A DNA stretch of 5,667 nt from Synechococcales cyanobacterium PMM_0085 (GCA_949127705.1 CASBQJ010000080.1:1-5667); one strand, 5' to 3'; numbered from the stretch's first letter, positions 1 through 5,003 are shown. Translations and numbers: made by a program. The notes: generated from the sequence alone by a model not told the origin.

Positions 1-886
1 CCGTTTGGCCGCCCGATGGCAAGGTATAACCTGTGCTACCGAGTGGCGGTGAGGTGCGCGGGGCATAGGAGCCAGACGGACTTTGACCAGGAAGGGTGGG
101 CGATAGACGGGGAGTGGTAGCCGGAGCAAGGCGATCGCCCCCTGCCGACTGCCCTACCCCAGGCAACCCTACCCCAGGTAGAAGTGGCGTGCTGGCATTG
201 CCCTGTGGGCTAGGGATTGCTTGCCGCTGTAGTGCAGATTCTAGGGGATGGACGGGAGGGCTGAGAGCCGGGGAGCCATTCAAGGCGTTCGGTTCACCGA
301 CCGGACTAGGGTTGGGATCTGTGAACAAGGCGCGATCGCCCGTTCCCAACGGCACGGCACCCAACGGGACAGTGGGAGGGCCTGTGATCGCACTGGAGCT
401 AGATGAGCTAGGCGAATAGTTAGGGGAAAACGGATTGAGAGACGGTGACGGAGCTATACGACCTGGCAGAAACGAGCTGGGCGAAGGTGTCACAGGCAGC
501 GATGCCGATGCCCCCGGAGGATTATCGCCGTTTGGCAGCGGAGACAACGATGGGTCACTAGAGCGAGACGCTGGTAGCCCCAACCTGCCTAGATTGGGCA
601 GGGTATCGATGTCCAGATCGGCAGGGTCGAAACTGGGTGTGGGGGAAGCCGCCGGGATGGCAGATGGCTTGGCACCCCTCTGGGGTTGGGGGCGATACGC
701 CCTCTGCGCAGGCCAGCCAACGCCTACCACTGTTTCCAACCAGGCAGGGCGCATCCAGTAAAGTGAGGCAAACAGCAGTGCCAGTGTCGGTACCGCCGCC
801 GCCTTCCAGACACTAGGGCGCTGCAAAACCCGTAACCGCGCCACCAGATATCGAGGTAAGATTGGGGATTTTTTAGATGAGGGCAT
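1..886 (-). CDS. Pro/Ser-rich single-pass membrane protein, C-terminus off window
   Basis: I read this frame on the minus strand. It is open without a stop from the ATG at 886-884 to the window edge, about 295 codons. I do not recognise the protein. The first 28 residues are basic (K5, K6, R12, R17, R19, R23, K28). A hydrophobic stretch at about residues 29-44 (AAAVPTLALLFASLYW) looks like one membrane anchor, which by the positive-inside rule leaves the rest outside the cytoplasm. From about residue 60 to the edge the sequence is low complexity, rich in Pro, Ser, Gly and Asn, with a six-Ser run and a duplicated LPGVG. Two HIP1 octamers lie in it. An in-frame stop (923-925) lies upstream and ATG 886 is the only usual start after it; no clear Shine-Dalgarno is seen. 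Such a layout suits an envelope protein with a disordered linker leading to a C-terminal domain not visible here. That function is inference. The gene is divergent from tatA. Confidence 0.75.
   Translation of the reverse strand, partial: MPSSKKSPILPRYLVARLRVLQRPSVWKAAAVPTLALLFASLYWMRPAWLETVVGVGWPAQRAYRPQPQRGAKPSAIPAASPTPSFDPADLDIDTLPNLGRLGLPASRSSDPSLSPLPNGDNPPGASASLPVTPSPSSFLPGRIAPSPSLNPFSPNYSPSSSSSSAITGPPTVPLGAVPLGTGDRALFTDPNPSPVGEPNALNGSPALSPPVHPLESALQRQAIPSPQGNASTPLLPGVGLPGVGQSAGGDRLAPATTPRLSPTLPGQSPSGSYAPRTSPPLGSTGYTLPSGGQT
152..181 (-). repeat. 15-bp tandem duplication in the Pro-rich gene
   Basis: Two adjacent 15-bp units read on the minus strand as CTACCTGGGGTAGGG and TTGCCTGGGGTAGGG, 13 of 15 bases identical. 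They encode LPGVG twice in the Pro-rich region. The unit length is a multiple of three, so copy number could change without a frameshift. Confidence 0.7.
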
Positions 887-938
887 AGCTCTGGGGCACG
901 AATTGGCAATCTTTAGATCGATTCAGTCGGTTCTGAGC

Positions 939-967
939 GGTATCAGGGGAATGCGGCATCAGGTCAA
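939..967 (-). promoter_or_regulatory. Possible promoter of the Pro-rich gene
   Basis: Read on the minus strand, TTGACC (967-962, five of six to the -35 consensus) is followed after 17 bp by GATACC (944-939, weak -10). Transcription would begin near 932 and give a leader of about 45 nt before the ATG at 886. The -10 is poor, so this is tentative. Confidence 0.25.
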
Positions 968-986
968 TTGGGTATACCCGAAACGG

Positions 987-1017
987 TTTCCCTGAAATAC
1001 ACCAGATTCCTTATACT
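987..1017 (+). promoter_or_regulatory. Possible tatA promoter
   Basis: TATACT at 1012-1017 matches the -10 consensus at five of six positions. A -35 is weak: TTTCCC at 987-992 with a long 19-bp spacer. Cyanobacterial promoters with only a -10 are known. A start near 1024 would leave a leader of about 98 nt before the GTG. A short inverted repeat, GAAAC-G-GTTTC (980-990), overlaps the -35 and could bind a regulator; this is inference. Confidence 0.35.
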
Positions 1018-1034
1018 GAATGGGAACAGAACAT

Positions 1035-1104
1035 GGAGACTGAATGCAGTAGGCGAGATAACGCAAGCTCCCCACTGAATTCTATCAGTCTCCGATTAAG
1101 TGGG
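1035..1104 (+). other. Structured tatA leader with two interleaved stems
   Basis: GGAGACTGA (1035-1043) is the exact reverse complement of TCAGTCTCC (1085-1093). CCCACT (1071-1076) is the exact reverse complement of AGTGGG (1099-1104). The second pair begins inside the loop of the first and closes outside it, so the stems form either a pseudoknot or two alternative folds. The second ends six bases before the Shine-Dalgarno. No known riboswitch class was recognised. Confidence 0.4.
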
Positions 1105-1109
1105 TTGCT

Positions 1110-1115
1110 GGAGGA
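1110..1115 (+). promoter_or_regulatory. Shine-Dalgarno of tatA fixing the GTG start
   Basis: GGAGGA, continuing as AGG to 1118, lies six bases before the GTG at 1122. It supports GTG as the true start, the reading in which the protein begins directly with the usual TatA N-terminus. Confidence 0.85.
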
Positions 1116-1121
1116 AGGCGC

Positions 1122-1451
1122 GTGAACATCTTTGGAATTGGTCTGCCAGAAATGGGGCTGATTATGGTTTTAGCATTGTTGGTATTTGGCCCTAAAAAGC
1201 TACCCGAGATTGGGCGCAGTTTAGGCAAGGCGATCCGAGGCTTCCAGGAAGCCTCTAAAGAATTTCAAGATGAGTTTAAGAAAGAAGCCGAACAAATTGA
1301 AAAAACCCTAAGCCAGCCGATGCAGGCAGAGCTAGAGAGCCCTCAGAAATCTCTGTCGGCGAAGGTGCCAGAAGCGGTTACGACTCCAACCGATGCCGAA
1401 ATTATTACCCCCATTGAAGACGACGCGGTTAGTACATCTCAGCAAAGCTAG
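1122..1451 (+). CDS. tatA: Sec-independent protein translocase subunit TatA
   Basis: This is TatA of the twin-arginine translocase, which oligomerises to let folded proteins cross the membrane after TatC recruits them. In cyanobacteria it works in thylakoid and plasma membranes. The 109-residue protein starts at GTG with a strong Shine-Dalgarno. Residues 1-10 form a short outer tail ending in Glu10, which matches the functionally important Glu of plant Tha4. Residues 11-22 are the membrane helix. The hinge FGPKKLPEIGRSLGKAIRGF (22-41) is the family signature and opens the amphipathic helix, which continues to about residue 62 (QEASKEFQDEFKKEAEQIE). The rest is a polar, acidic tail without recognisable domains, as is usual for TatA. 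The FGPKKLPE hinge favours TatA over TatB. It stands alone, with pth 190 bp downstream on the same strand; whether they share a transcript is open. Confidence 0.96.
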   Translation: MNIFGIGLPEMGLIMVLALLVFGPKKLPEIGRSLGKAIRGFQEASKEFQDEFKKEAEQIEKTLSQPMQAELESPQKSLSAKVPEAVTTPTDAEIITPIEDDAVSTSQQS

Positions 1452-1524
1452 CTAAGTCTAAAGCGAGCCATCGTTCAATCGCGATAGGCCGGGGCTATCT
1501 TTACCAGCGCCTCACATAGTCTGG

Positions 1525-1588
1525 GTTCTACGCTGCCCTGGCTCTACTCTACTTCAGTTCTACTCTGCCTCAGCGCTATTTTGCCTGG
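1525..1588 (+). repeat. Degenerate 16-bp tandem repeat between tatA and pth
   Basis: Three adjacent 16-bp units (1525-1540, 1541-1556, 1557-1572) share the pattern GTTCTACTCTGCCTCA. The third matches the second at 13 of 16 positions and the first at 12 of 16. A more decayed fourth unit at 1573-1588 matches at about 10. The stretch is pyrimidine-rich on the plus strand. No clear promoter or strong terminator was found elsewhere in this 190-bp gap. Confidence 0.55.
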
Positions 1589-1641
1589 GTTCCATTGATT
1601 TTGTTGATCTCGTGATCGGTTTATCCCAGTAGTCATGCCCC

Positions 1642-2277
1642 ATGCCTGAGAACACTGCGCCTCCTACTCCGGTGGTGCCTCAACTAATTGTGGGGTTGGG
1701 TAATCCGGGAGCCAAGTATGATCGCACCCGCCACAATGTGGGCTTTATGCTGGTCGATCAGCTGGCTAAGTCCTGGCAAATTCCTCTGTCAGACAACAAA
1801 AAGTTTCAAGCCGGTTTTGGTGAAGGCATCGGTGCCCATCGAGGCAAAATTCGCTTACTCAAGCCGCAGACCTTTATGAATCTGTCGGGTCAATCGATTC
1901 GGGCGGTCACCGATTGGTATAAACTGCCGCCCGAGTCGGTATTGGTGATTTACGACGAAATGGATTTGCCGCTGGGCAAACTGCGGCTGCGGCTGTCGGG
2001 TTCTGCTGGGGGGCACAACGGCATGAAGTCGGCGATCGCCCATCTAGGCACCCAAAATTTTCCCCGACTCCGCCTCGGCATTGGTAAACCCAGGTCTACT
2101 GCCGTGGAAGACAAAGACACCGTTTCCCATGTGCTAGGGCAATTTGCTAAATCTGAAGCTGAGATTTTGGCGGGTGTGCTGAATTTGGCGCAGGATGCGG
2201 TGTCGATGAGTTTGAAGCAGGGCATCGAAAAGGCCATGAGTTTGTACAACAATCGCACTTTTCCCGAAACCGATTAA
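1642..2277 (+). CDS. pth: Peptidyl-tRNA hydrolase
   Basis: Pth cleaves the ester bond between peptide and tRNA in peptidyl-tRNAs released early from ribosomes, so the tRNA can be reused. It is a cytoplasmic monomer. The 211-residue protein shows the bacterial family motifs in order: GLGNPG (18-23), YDRTRHNVG (26-34) with catalytic His31 (E. coli His20), FMNLSG (78-83), YDEMDLPLGKLRLR (104-117) with Asp105 (E. coli Asp93), and GGHNGMKSA (123-131) with Asn126 (E. coli Asn114). It carries about 11 more N-terminal residues than E. coli Pth (MPENTAPPTPV). An in-frame TAG at 1630-1632 lies just upstream, so ATG 1642 is the first possible start. There is no clear Shine-Dalgarno. One HIP1 octamer lies in the gene. 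It converges on pdxA with 5 bp between the stop codons. Confidence 0.98.
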   Translation: MPENTAPPTPVVPQLIVGLGNPGAKYDRTRHNVGFMLVDQLAKSWQIPLSDNKKFQAGFGEGIGAHRGKIRLLKPQTFMNLSGQSIRAVTDWYKLPPESVLVIYDEMDLPLGKLRLRLSGSAGGHNGMKSAIAHLGTQNFPRLRLGIGKPRSTAVEDKDTVSHVLGQFAKSEAEILAGVLNLAQDAVSMSLKQGIEKAMSLYNNRTFPETD

Positions 2278-2281
2278 CGCG

Positions 2282-2331
2282 ATTAACCCGAACTGCCCCT
2301 CCGCACTCGGGCTAGGCGTTGACGGGTTAAT
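2282..2331. terminator. Inverted repeat at the pth/pdxA convergent junction
   Basis: ATTAACCCG (2282-2290) and CGGGTTAAT (2323-2331) are exact reverse complements, with a 32-nt loop that itself holds GCCC (2295-2298) facing GGGC (2309-2312). The stem begins five bases after the pth stop and lies in the last codons of pdxA, so pth transcription may end inside pdxA. No long T-run follows, so an intrinsic terminator is only possible. Confidence 0.35.
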
Positions 2332-3374
2332 TCTGCACCCAGCTGAATGGCGGCGCTCATGCTGCTGGCATCGGCGATGCCCAATCCGGCAATGTCATAG
2401 GCGGTGCCGTGGTCGGGAGAAGTGCGGACAAATGGCAGGCCGATGGTGGTATTCACGGCTCGGTCGAAGGCCATCAGCTTCACGGGAATGAGACCCTGGT
2501 CGTGGTATAGCGCCAGGTAGGCATCGTGAGCCGGGGGCGCTGAAGCCGAGAACGGTGAGGTTGAGCCGTGACTTATAGAGCCGAACCATGCCTGAGCGGG
2601 ACGTACCCATAGGGCATCGGGTGGAATGGGGCCATCGAGCTGCACCTGAGGATGGCGATCGCGCATTTGCTGGATCCACGGGATCAGCCACTCTAGCTCT
2701 TCGCGGCCTAGCTGCCCCTGCTCACCACTGTGGGGATTGAGTCCGGCGATCGCAATGCGCGGCGTCTCCAAGCCAAATTCTTGCCGCAGGCACTCTACCA
2801 GTAAATCCAGCTTGCGGCTCATTAGCTCTGGGTTGAGAGCATCGGGCACCTGCCGCAGGGGAATGTGCGTGGTCGCCAACAGCGCCCGCAATGTCCAGCC
2901 GGTGTGGGGCGATCGCGCCACAAACAGCATGCCAAACCGCTCTGCCCCCGCTCGCTCGGCCAATAGCTCCGTCTGGCCGGGATAGAAATGCCCCGCCGCC
3001 TTCCAGGCAAACTTAGAAATGGGTGCCGTCACCACCCCGTCAAACTGACCTGCTAACGTCTGGGCGATCGCCGTTTCCAAATAGCGAAAGCTCGCCTCCC
3101 CCGCCGCTGCATTCTCCGTTCCGGCAACAATCTGCGACTCTAATTCGGGTTCTAGCGCCACGTCCAGCCAGGGGAAATCGGTGCCGACTGTTGCTAATAA
3201 GTGCTCAGATAGGCGCTCTACCAGCGATCGCGTCCCCACCAGCGTTACCGCACACTCGGCAGTCACCGCCGGATCGGCCAAGGCTTTGAGCACCACTTCA
3301 GCCCCAATCCCCGCCGGATCCCCGAGGGCGATCGCCAATCGAGGACGCGCTATATCAGAGAGGATTTGACTCAC
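2283..3374 (-). CDS. pdxA: 4-hydroxythreonine-4-phosphate dehydrogenase
   Basis: PdxA oxidises 4-phosphohydroxy-L-threonine with NAD(P); the product, after losing CO2, is joined by PdxJ to deoxyxylulose phosphate to make pyridoxine phosphate, the vitamin B6 precursor. It is a cytoplasmic metal-dependent dimer. From GTG 3374 the protein has 363 residues. Visible motifs are GDPAGIGAE (18-26), VTAPISK (115-121), ATTH (His170), GLNPHSGEQG (211-220, His215) and YHDQGL (290-295, His291). These three His match the E. coli metal ligands His166, His211 and His266. The last interval is about 21 residues longer than in E. coli, an insertion between GPIPPD and YHDQGL. I prefer GTG 3374 because AGGTGG (3388-3383) lies eight bases before it and the protein then begins MSQILSDIARPRLAIALGDP. 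GTG at 3386 (367 residues) or 3383 is also in frame. Six HIP1 octamers fall in this gene. It is divergent from petM. Confidence 0.96.
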   Translation of the reverse strand: MSQILSDIARPRLAIALGDPAGIGAEVVLKALADPAVTAECAVTLVGTRSLVERLSEHLLATVGTDFPWLDVALEPELESQIVAGTENAAAGEASFRYLETAIAQTLAGQFDGVVTAPISKFAWKAAGHFYPGQTELLAERAGAERFGMLFVARSPHTGWTLRALLATTHIPLRQVPDALNPELMSRKLDLLVECLRQEFGLETPRIAIAGLNPHSGEQGQLGREELEWLIPWIQQMRDRHPQVQLDGPIPPDALWVRPAQAWFGSISHGSTSPFSASAPPAHDAYLALYHDQGLIPVKLMAFDRAVNTTIGLPFVRTSPDHGTAYDIAGLGIADASSMSAAIQLGAELTRQRLARVRRGSSG

Positions 3375-3382
3375 AGCAGGCA

Positions 3383-3388
3383 CCACCT
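3383..3388 (-). promoter_or_regulatory. Shine-Dalgarno candidate deciding the pdxA start
   Basis: On the minus strand AGGTGG lies eight bases before GTG 3374. It overlaps the alternative GTG codons at 3386 and 3383, which have no comparable site of their own, so it favours the shorter protein. Confidence 0.5.
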
Positions 3389-3496
3389 AGAAAATCGGCT
3401 ACCAAACTACTCTAAAATGGCTGGATATAAGCTGTCATCATTCGGCAATTCTACATCCCTAACCCATTCCAACTACAATCCGAAGGAGATTTTCTC

Positions 3497-3598
3497 ATGA
3501 GTGAAATGTTAAATGCAGGCATTTTGTCCGCCGTCCTAATTTTGGTTGGGTTGAGTCTAGGGTTTGCACTGCTCAAACTTCAAGGCGGAGAAGAGTAG
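3497..3598 (+). CDS. petM: Cytochrome b6f complex subunit PetM (subunit VII)
   Basis: PetM is one of the small single-helix subunits on the edge of the thylakoid cytochrome b6f complex, which passes electrons from plastoquinol to plastocyanin or cytochrome c6. I translated this 33-residue frame directly: it starts MSEMLNAGILSA, has a membrane helix at about residues 7-26 (rich in Leu, Val and Gly), and ends LLKLQGGEE before TAG. The start, the helix and the KxQGxEE end match cyanobacterial PetM as I remember it, and the length is usual. A strong Shine-Dalgarno, AAGGAG (3483-3488), lies eight bases before the ATG. No convincing full promoter was found in the 122 bp shared with pdxA; TATAAG (3426-3431) and TAAAAT (3413-3418) are possible -10 boxes without a good -35. 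A terminator-like hairpin follows about 50 bp downstream. Confidence 0.93.
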   Translation: MSEMLNAGILSAVLILVGLSLGFALLKLQGGEE

Positions 3599-3614
3599 GG
3601 AAAAGCCATACCAA

Positions 3615-3642
3615 AGATATATCAAGTTACAGATATATCAAG
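3615..3642 (+). repeat. 12-bp direct repeat with 16-bp period
   Basis: AGATATATCAAG occurs at 3615-3626 and again at 3631-3642, identical, with TTAC between. It lies just downstream of petM and may be part of its 3' untranslated region. Confidence 0.8.
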
Positions 3643-3651
3643 AGAGACCTG

Positions 3652-3685
3652 TAGGGATGTACTCGTTAGCGTGCGTCCCTAATTT
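3652..3685 (+). terminator. Hairpin downstream of petM, possible terminator
   Basis: TAGGGATGTAC (3652-3662) pairs with GTGCGTCCCTA (3671-3681) over 11 bp with two G-U pairs and an 8-nt loop. ATTTT follows, and a six-T run lies a little further on. It would suit a petM terminator. The TAGGGA/TCCCTA arms also resemble palindromic repeats dispersed in cyanobacterial intergenic DNA, so it may be a repeat copy. Confidence 0.5.
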
Positions 3686-3777
3686 TGTGGCGTTATTTTT
3701 TGCCCTTGCTCTAGCTAATGCCAACCGTTCCGCGACCGCTGGATGCTCAACGCCATAGTTTGGACTATCTCTTTGTC

Positions 3778-3820
3778 AAACTTTATAAAACTTTATCAGA
3801 ACTTAACAGTGTGTAACAGT
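3778..3820 (+). repeat. Two direct-repeat pairs, each with a 10-bp period
   Basis: AAACTTTAT occurs at 3778-3786 and 3788-3796, and TAACAGT at 3804-3810 and 3814-3820. Both pairs are exact and repeat every 10 bp, about one helical turn, so the copies would face the same side of the DNA. They lie about 140-180 bp upstream of the likely ycf39 start of transcription. Confidence 0.6.
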
Positions 3821-3891
3821 CGATCGAATTCCCTCAACCCCCATAGAGTAGCCAGTGACGATTGGTTTTAGCCCGCTTCAGAGTAAAGCGA

Positions 3892-3911
3892 TTTTACACA
3901 GGGATGTAAAA
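3892..3911. promoter_or_regulatory. Perfect inverted repeat, operator-like, before ycf39
   Basis: TTTTACA (3892-3898) and TGTAAAA (3905-3911) are exact reverse complements separated by six bases (CAGGGA). The site ends 12 bp before the candidate -35 of ycf39, where an activator or repressor dimer could sit. The half-site TTTACA resembles that of the HLR1 high-light element bound by RpaB, but HLR1 half-sites are direct repeats and these are inverted. The regulator is unknown. Confidence 0.5.
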
Positions 3912-3923
3912 GTATTAGAGAAT

Positions 3924-3951
3924 TTGGGTGTATTCTTATAAAAAGTATAAA
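3924..3951 (+). promoter_or_regulatory. Likely ycf39 promoter
   Basis: TTGGGT (3924-3929, three of six to the -35) is followed after 16 bp by TATAAA (3946-3951, five of six to the -10). Transcription would start near 3958, about 22 nt before the ATG. The -10 is part of a tandem TATAAAAAG (3937-3945, 3946-3954), so a second overlapping -10 at 3937-3942 is possible. Confidence 0.5.
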
Positions 3952-3979
3952 AAGTTAACGATTGCAAGCGAAATTCCTA

Positions 3980-4990
3980 ATGACGTTATTAGTTGTGGGT
4001 GCCACGGGCACGTTGGGCAGACAAATTGTGCGTCGGGCGCTGGATGAGGGACACCAAGTCCGCTGCCTAGTGCGCAACTTCCGGAAGGCGGCATTTTTAA
4101 AAGAATGGGGAGCTGAACTGGTACCGGGAAGCCTGCGCGATCTGGAGAGCCTGCCGCCTGCACTCGAAGGGGTAACGGCTGTAGTGGATGCCGCTACCGT
4201 GCGCGCCACCGACACGTCTTCAATTAAGCAGGTCGATTGGGAAGGCAACATCGCGCTGATTCAGGCGGCCAAAGCAGCCGGGGTAGAACGATTTATATTT
4301 ATCTCCATTTTGGATGCCGAGAAGTACCCGGAAGTGCCTCTGATGGACATTAAGCGCTGTGTCGAACTAGCGCTAGCCGAGTCGGGGCTGAACTACACCA
4401 TTTTGCGAACAGCAGGGTTTCTGCAGGGGCTAATTGGTCAATATGCGATTCCAATTCTAGAACAGCAAGCGGTTTGGGTAACTGGCGATAGCTCGCCTAT
4501 TGCCTACATCGACACCCAAGATTTAGCTAAGTTTGCGGTGCGGGCACTGGCGGTTCCCGAAACGGTAAACCAGACTTATCCCGTGGTTGGTTCTCGGGCA
4601 TGGGGTGCGTATGAAATTATCCGTTTGTGTGAGCGGCTGTCAGGGAAAGAAGCGAAGGTAACGCGGATGCCCCTTGGGGTACTGCGAGCAACGCGACGGA
4701 TTATGCGGTTTTTCCAGTGGACCTGGAATGTAGCCGATCGCCTCACCTTTGCCGAAGTGATTGCCTCTGGAAAGCCACTGGCGGCTCCGATGGAGGAGAC
4801 TTACCGAGTATTTGGCATCGAACCCAGTGAGCTGACCACACTGGAATCATACATGCAAGAGTATTACAGCCGAATTATGAAGAAGCTGAAAGAAGCCGAG
4901 TACGAAAAAGAGAAGGTGAAAGAAAAGGCGATGAAACGCAAGCTGAAGCGATCGCCCTTCAAAAATAAAGCTGGAAATAAAGTTCAGTAA
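3980..4990 (+). CDS. ycf39: Photosystem II assembly factor Ycf39 (HCF244 family)
   Basis: Ycf39 is an atypical short-chain dehydrogenase-like protein. In Synechocystis it binds the high-light-inducible proteins HliC/HliD and helps form the D1/D2 reaction-centre complex; plant HCF244 is needed for D1 synthesis. The 336-residue protein starts MTLLVVGATGTLGR, the GxxGxxG dinucleotide site of the Rossmann fold (7-13), and continues with family blocks VRCLVRNFRKAAFLKEWGAE, LPPALEGVTAVVDA, LMDIKRCVELALAESGLNYT, GLIGQYAIPILEQQAVWVTG, RLCERLSGKEAKVTRMP and NVADRLTFAEVIASGKPL. ATG 3980 is chosen because the protein then begins at the first Rossmann strand; an in-frame TTG at 3962 would add six residues. 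No good Shine-Dalgarno is visible. From about residue 300 a Lys/Glu-rich tail (KKLKEAEYEKEKVKEKAMKR) runs to the end, which seems longer than in relatives I know and contains a HIP1 octamer. ycf39 is the next gene after petM on the same strand but appears to have its own promoter. Confidence 0.95.
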   Translation: MTLLVVGATGTLGRQIVRRALDEGHQVRCLVRNFRKAAFLKEWGAELVPGSLRDLESLPPALEGVTAVVDAATVRATDTSSIKQVDWEGNIALIQAAKAAGVERFIFISILDAEKYPEVPLMDIKRCVELALAESGLNYTILRTAGFLQGLIGQYAIPILEQQAVWVTGDSSPIAYIDTQDLAKFAVRALAVPETVNQTYPVVGSRAWGAYEIIRLCERLSGKEAKVTRMPLGVLRATRRIMRFFQWTWNVADRLTFAEVIASGKPLAAPMEETYRVFGIEPSELTTLESYMQEYYSRIMKKLKEAEYEKEKVKEKAMKRKLKRSPFKNKAGNKVQ

Positions 4991-5003
4991 AAGCTGAGTA
5001 AAA

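Larger units (their letters stand above)
3599..3979. other. 381-bp intergenic region between petM and ycf39
   Basis: No convincing protein gene was found here. In order it holds a 12-bp direct repeat (3615-3642), a long-stem hairpin (3652-3681), a 45-codon antisense open stretch that may be a gene relic (3641-3775), two pairs of direct repeats spaced 10 bp apart (3778-3796 and 3804-3820), a perfect inverted repeat (3892-3911) and a duplicated TATAAAAAG with a likely ycf39 promoter (3924-3954). No tRNA or known RNA gene was recognised. Confidence 0.7.

Noticed and set aside
96..761. Two plus-strand open frames (96-419 and 435-761)
   Set aside because: They lie opposite the long minus-strand Pro-rich frame, which is open throughout and has a start and a membrane segment; the plus-strand products show no recognisable motif.
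724..909. Minus-strand frame from a TTG at 909
   Set aside because: It is in another frame over the N-terminal part of the Pro-rich gene, begins with TTG and stops after 61 codons.
1483..1499. Possible tatA terminator, GATAG facing CTATC
   Set aside because: The stem is only 5 bp with a 7-nt loop, and only three T follow.
3657..3758. 33-codon plus-strand frame with a hydrophobic middle (MYSLACVPNFVALFFALALA)
   Set aside because: Its ATG is inside a hairpin stem and no good Shine-Dalgarno is present. It also lies opposite the more protein-like antisense stretch. A small membrane peptide cannot be fully excluded.
3874..3895. Hairpin CGCTT facing AAGCG followed by ATTTT
   Set aside because: A 5-bp stem is too weak to call a terminator, and its T-run is part of the inverted repeat at 3892-3911.
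3892..3920. HLR1 element for RpaB, or an NtcA box
   Set aside because: HLR1 needs two direct half-sites two bases apart and only isolated half-sites in inverted order are present. No GTA-N8-TAC was found here.
3962..3979. TTG start of ycf39 adding six residues
   Set aside because: The added residues (MQAKFL) precede the conserved start of the Rossmann strand; ATG 3980 gives the usual beginning of the family.
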